Positions 39,546 to 41,851 of a stretch of DNA of 41,851 bases are shown piece after piece. The notes under the pieces were generated by a model. The model did not search any database, was not told the DNA's origin, and worked only from the letters and a program-made list of their open reading frames with translations. The stretch is from Clostridiales bacterium (GTDB lineage: Bacteria; Bacillota; Clostridia; UBA1381). The stretch is taken from positions 1 through 41,851 of the forward strand of contig JAQXZB010000040.1 of NCBI GenBank assembly GCA_029226975.1, read 5' to 3'. A program made the translations under genes and the position numbers. The stretch's first letter is position 1; each line of letters begins with the position of its first letter.

Positions 39546-39574
39546 ATAATACCATAAAAACCTTTATTTGTCAA
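39546..39574 (-). promoter_or_regulatory. conserved-spacer promoter J, small RNA
   Basis: TTGACA (39574-39569), spacer AATAAAGGTTTTTATGG, TATTAT (39551-39546). Identical in all three parts to promoters A, B and the right-end copy. Confidence 0.85.
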
Positions 39575-39644
39575 TAGTTATTTGCATTTAATTTTTAACA
39601 AATATCTACTTTTAATTATTTGTTTTTTATGCATTATGTATACC

Positions 39645-41543
39645 TCACGCAAACAGACTTTCAAGCATTTCATTGTACACGGCATCATTACCGCTTCCGA
39701 ATATATCCGGCTCATACTCAGCAAAATAAAGGTCGGCATCAAAGGTATTCTTAAATTCTCTCTGCTCTTTCTTGTCCGCAAAGTTCATCAATACCTTAAC
39801 ATTGTTATACAGTCCCTCGCTTATTCCCTTATGCAGCGCAGGCAGCTCCCACATTCTTGCTCCGACAGTTACAATACACAGGTCTTTTGTCAGGAATTGA
39901 TCCGCACTTATCTCAAACTCAGGTCCAAAATCCATAATTATAAATTGATATCCGCGGTTAATAATATCCTGAATAGGCGTAGACCACGGATACATGATGA
40001 GTTTGTCGCACTTATAATATGTATTTTCACGCTTCAAATTATCATCCATCAGAGCCCACGCTTCAAGAATATCCGTATCGCGCTTTCTTGTTGCAAAGTA
40101 ACAGGTTTTGTATCCGCACCTCGCCAGATAATACGCCAAACTCAGCGCATGATGCGTACAGCCGATTCCGCTTTTTGGTGCAGATATGCCTATAAGATTT
40201 GAACTTTTCTTAAGCTTTCTCTTTTTGGTTAATGCACCCTTTTTCACGGTTGTCTTTTTATCTTTTTCGTCTGCTGTTACCTTTTTGGCCGCTTCACTCA
40301 CCTTTTTTATTGGTTCGGGCTTTGTCGGGACATCTACCGCCTCAACATTATCCAACATTTCGTCCATTTCTGACCTAACATCTTTTACAGTAGCCTTGGG
40401 AGTCGTTTCATTTTGGACTTGATTTTCCATCATGGAAAGTATAGGGTTTTTAGCTTCATCCTCCTTCTTTTGCGCCTCTTTCGCTAAAGCCGCTTTTCCG
40501 GGGCTCAGAAAACGCGAGGGATCAATTCTTTGAGTGAGCTTTGCTCTGTTTCCGGTAAGTTTCCCTTCCTTAGTCATCTCATAAATATATGAGCATTCGG
40601 CCTGTTCCTCATAATAGCCTTTGAATCGTTTACTACCCGAATCAATGACAACTACCGGAAGACCGCAAATATATTCCATCTTCTTTCTGGCTTCTTCTTC
40701 TCTCCGCTTTCTTTCTTCCTCACGTACTGCAGCGGGAGACACCGTATTTTCCACTCGGCTTGTTTCTTCTGTCTTTAAATCTGTACTCTTACTTTCCGCT
40801 TCAGTACTTGCAGAAGCATTCTCCTCTATCGGCTCATTATTAGCCTCGGTATTATCATATACGTTTTCTCTGTATTGAGATGGCGGAAATTCCCTGTCAT
40901 ATAATCGCCGATGCTCGTATCTGTCATATTCTTCATCTCTTGCCGGATATGGCCTCCTTCTTTCATTTTCTCTATAATATGACTCTCTTGGATATGTCTC
41001 TCGCCCTCTATACTCCTCATTATGCCGAATTCCGTGACTGTCACTGTAGTCTTCTCCTCTGGAATAATCCGGTACAGGCGGTCTTGTCCGACGATACCTT
41101 TCATCATATTCCGGACGCTCTCTTATTACAGGCTCATTTTCAGGCCGTCTATCCCAATATCTCCGCTCATCATCACCATAGTATTCGCGCGCAGGACTTG
41201 TTCTGTATCTGCCTTCATCATATTCGGCATCATAGCGATTTCTCCGTCTGTCATAATCTCTCTCGCCTCTATATCCGTCCGCTTCTCTACGATCCTCAGG
41301 TTCATTTCTTGTGTGCGGATACCTGTCATCGCTCCTGAATCTTCCTTCTCTCTCATATTCACCATCGGGATACCGACCTCTCAAATCTCTCCCTTGCTCA
41401 TAACCGTCATACTCATCTTCATACCTGCGCATATAACCGTCATATTCATCTTCATACCTGCGTCTCTCTCTACGCTCATTATTCTCGCGGTCACTCATAT
41501 CATATCCATCATAATTTGGGTGCCTCATATCTCTTTTATCCAT
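39645..41543 (-). CDS. ParA/MinD-fold protein with long charged N-terminus and altered P-loop
   Basis: A 632-aa protein. Residues 1-240 are extremely rich in Arg, Asp, Glu and Tyr (tandem RRYEDEYDGYMRRYEDEYDGY units), surely disordered. About 265-420 is a charged linker containing VVVIDSGSKRFKGYYEEQAECSYIYEM and several Lys-rich stretches. About 445-632 is a SIMIBI-like NTPase domain with SAPKSGIGCTHHALSLAYYLA in the place of the P-loop, where the usual GKT is GCT, and FIIMDFGPEF as Walker B. It probably lost classical ATP binding. GAAAGGAG lies 14 bases before the ATG. Partition or machine-anchoring are possible roles. Confidence 0.6.
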   Translation of the reverse strand: MDKRDMRHPNYDGYDMSDRENNERRERRRYEDEYDGYMRRYEDEYDGYEQGRDLRGRYPDGEYEREGRFRSDDRYPHTRNEPEDRREADGYRGERDYDRRRNRYDAEYDEGRYRTSPAREYYGDDERRYWDRRPENEPVIRERPEYDERYRRTRPPVPDYSRGEDYSDSHGIRHNEEYRGRETYPRESYYRENERRRPYPARDEEYDRYEHRRLYDREFPPSQYRENVYDNTEANNEPIEENASASTEAESKSTDLKTEETSRVENTVSPAAVREEERKRREEEARKKMEYICGLPVVVIDSGSKRFKGYYEEQAECSYIYEMTKEGKLTGNRAKLTQRIDPSRFLSPGKAALAKEAQKKEDEAKNPILSMMENQVQNETTPKATVKDVRSEMDEMLDNVEAVDVPTKPEPIKKVSEAAKKVTADEKDKKTTVKKGALTKKRKLKKSSNLIGISAPKSGIGCTHHALSLAYYLARCGYKTCYFATRKRDTDILEAWALMDDNLKRENTYYKCDKLIMYPWSTPIQDIINRGYQFIIMDFGPEFEISADQFLTKDLCIVTVGARMWELPALHKGISEGLYNNVKVLMNFADKKEQREFKNTFDADLYFAEYEPDIFGSGNDAVYNEMLESLFA

Positions 41544-41566
41544 GTTATTTGCTGTCTCCTTTCTAT

Positions 41567-41595
41567 TTTTTACCGCAAAAACCTTTATTTGTCAT
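41567..41595 (-). promoter_or_regulatory. conserved-spacer promoter L, ParA-like gene proximal
   Basis: -35 ATGACA (41595-41590), spacer AATAAAGGTTTTTGCGG, weak -10 TAAAAA (41572-41567). It overlaps the end of a stronger promoter just upstream (41597-41625). Confidence 0.55.
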
Positions 41596-41596
41596 T

Positions 41597-41625
41597 ATTA
41601 TATCATATGCACTTTGATTTGTCAA
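41597..41625 (-). promoter_or_regulatory. consensus sigma-A promoter N, ParA-like gene distal
   Basis: TTGACA (41625-41620), 17-bp spacer AATCAAAGTGCATATGA, TATAAT (41602-41597): a perfect consensus. Only the first three spacer bases agree with the shared motif. Confidence 0.8.
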
Positions 41626-41729
41626 TATTCATTTGCAGTTTTGTGGGAATATTTCTAAGCAATAGGCAGACTTTTTATCTATTGGTAAATTGAGAAATTT
41701 CCTAATAGATAAAAAAATATACCAAACCC

Positions 41730-41758
41730 TTGACAAATAAAGGTTTTTATGGTATTAT
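41730..41758 (+). promoter_or_regulatory. conserved-spacer promoter, right-end copy
   Basis: TTGACA (41730-41735), spacer AATAAAGGTTTTTATGG, TATTAT (41753-41758). The only member of the promoter family pointing right; it diverges from promoter N. Confidence 0.85.
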
Positions 41759-41764
41759 AGTAAT

Positions 41765-41851
41765 ATAATATATATTTTAAATTTTATTGTTTGTTATATC
41801 CTTTGTACTCAACGAGTGCAAGGGACTGAGTTTTCGGATGTAGTTATTCAT
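41765..41851 (+). ncRNA. repeated two-hairpin structured RNA, right-end copy (truncated by window)
   Basis: Same sequence as copy A in the opposite orientation. P1 with loop CAACG and the linker GGACUGAGUUUU are complete; the window ends after the first arm of P2. Confidence 0.75.

Larger units (their letters stand above)
41724..41851. repeat. 128-bp terminal inverted repeat, right copy
   Basis: Reverse complement of 40-167 without a mismatch. See the left copy. Confidence 0.85.

Noticed and set aside
39578-40202. Plus-strand frame of 206 residues with a hydrophobic N-terminus
   Set aside because: Antisense shadow of the ParA-fold gene; no ribosome binding site and no homology-like pattern.
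1-41851. tRNA, rRNA or known metabolite riboswitch
   Set aside because: No cloverleaf with CCA-type end, no rRNA-like stretch and no familiar aptamer core was seen on either strand by eye; a tRNAscan or Rfam scan was not possible.

Overview
The window reads as an accessory replicon, either a large plasmid or an integrative/conjugative element, from a low-GC member of the Bacillota, most likely a gut or anaerobic Clostridia. The reasons are: near-universal AGGAGG-type ribosome binding sites, sigma-A promoters (TTGACA, 17 bp, TATAAT-like), S-layer-homology and BspA-like leucine-rich-repeat surface proteins, a PrgI/VirB4 pair of the Gram-positive type IV secretion kind, and an archaeo-eukaryotic-primase-like replication protein. 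No rRNA, tRNA, ribosomal-protein or core metabolic gene was seen. Every protein gene that I accept lies on the minus strand, so the text below runs from high to low coordinates, in the direction of transcription.

Layout. (1) 41543-37857: a ParA/MinD-fold protein with a long Arg/Asp/Glu/Tyr-rich head, a small structured RNA with its own promoter and terminator, and a primase/HTH replication protein. (2) 37741-31478: a Tad/Flp-pilus-like operon (CpaB, CpaE, TadA/CpaF, TadB, TadC, a pilin-like peptide, two TadE-like pseudopilins). (3) 31440-30361: a diverged copy of a repeated structured RNA, a second structured region with a two-codon ORF that may be a raiA-type RNA, and a cytoplasmic LRR protein. 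(4) 30256-27856: a DinJ/YoeB-like toxin-antitoxin pair with a clear operator, then an SLH-domain secreted protein. (5) 27796-24527: a giant secreted MucBP-like adhesin. (6) 24345-18738: structured RNA, DUF932-like protein, YqaJ exonuclease, two small genes and a RecD2-type helicase, together a recombination module. (7) 18672-13766: S1-domain protein, PrgI and the VirB4 ATPase. (8) 13760-13457: a 131-bp tandem repeat full of iteron-like words. (9) 13421-9901: three unassigned proteins, two with winged-helix-like N-termini, and a zinc-ribbon protein. (10) 9878-6799: two type-IV-prepilin-like proteins, one fused to a BspA-type LRR domain, and a CvpA-like membrane protein. (11) 6770-325: another structured RNA followed by an operon of nineteen very small genes, including DUF4314 and DpnD/PcfM-like proteins, separated by strong hairpins.

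The most striking signal is regulatory. Twelve promoters, in front of almost every operon, share not only the -35 and -10 boxes but also the 17-bp spacer (consensus AATAAWGGTTTTTRTGG), which includes an extended -10 TG. At five of the promoter sites (four with this spacer, one without) the promoter is followed by a compact two-hairpin RNA with a conserved linker GGACUGARUUUU. Its second hairpin is a 12-bp stem plus U-tract. The diverged copy preserves both helices through extensive base changes, which is strong internal evidence for a selected RNA structure. The contig begins and ends inside two identical, inverted copies of this RNA, so its ends are probably assembly breaks at the repeat.

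Taken together, the element encodes replication (primase, ParA-like ATPases, iteron-like repeats), recombination (YqaJ/RecD2/DUF932), a DNA-transfer or pilus machine mixing T4SS and Tad parts, surface cargo, and a toxin-antitoxin pair, apparently tied together by a dispersed promoter cassette and a repeated RNA. A relaxase, VirD4 coupling protein, VirB6, cell-wall hydrolase and prepilin peptidase would be expected but are not in this window.
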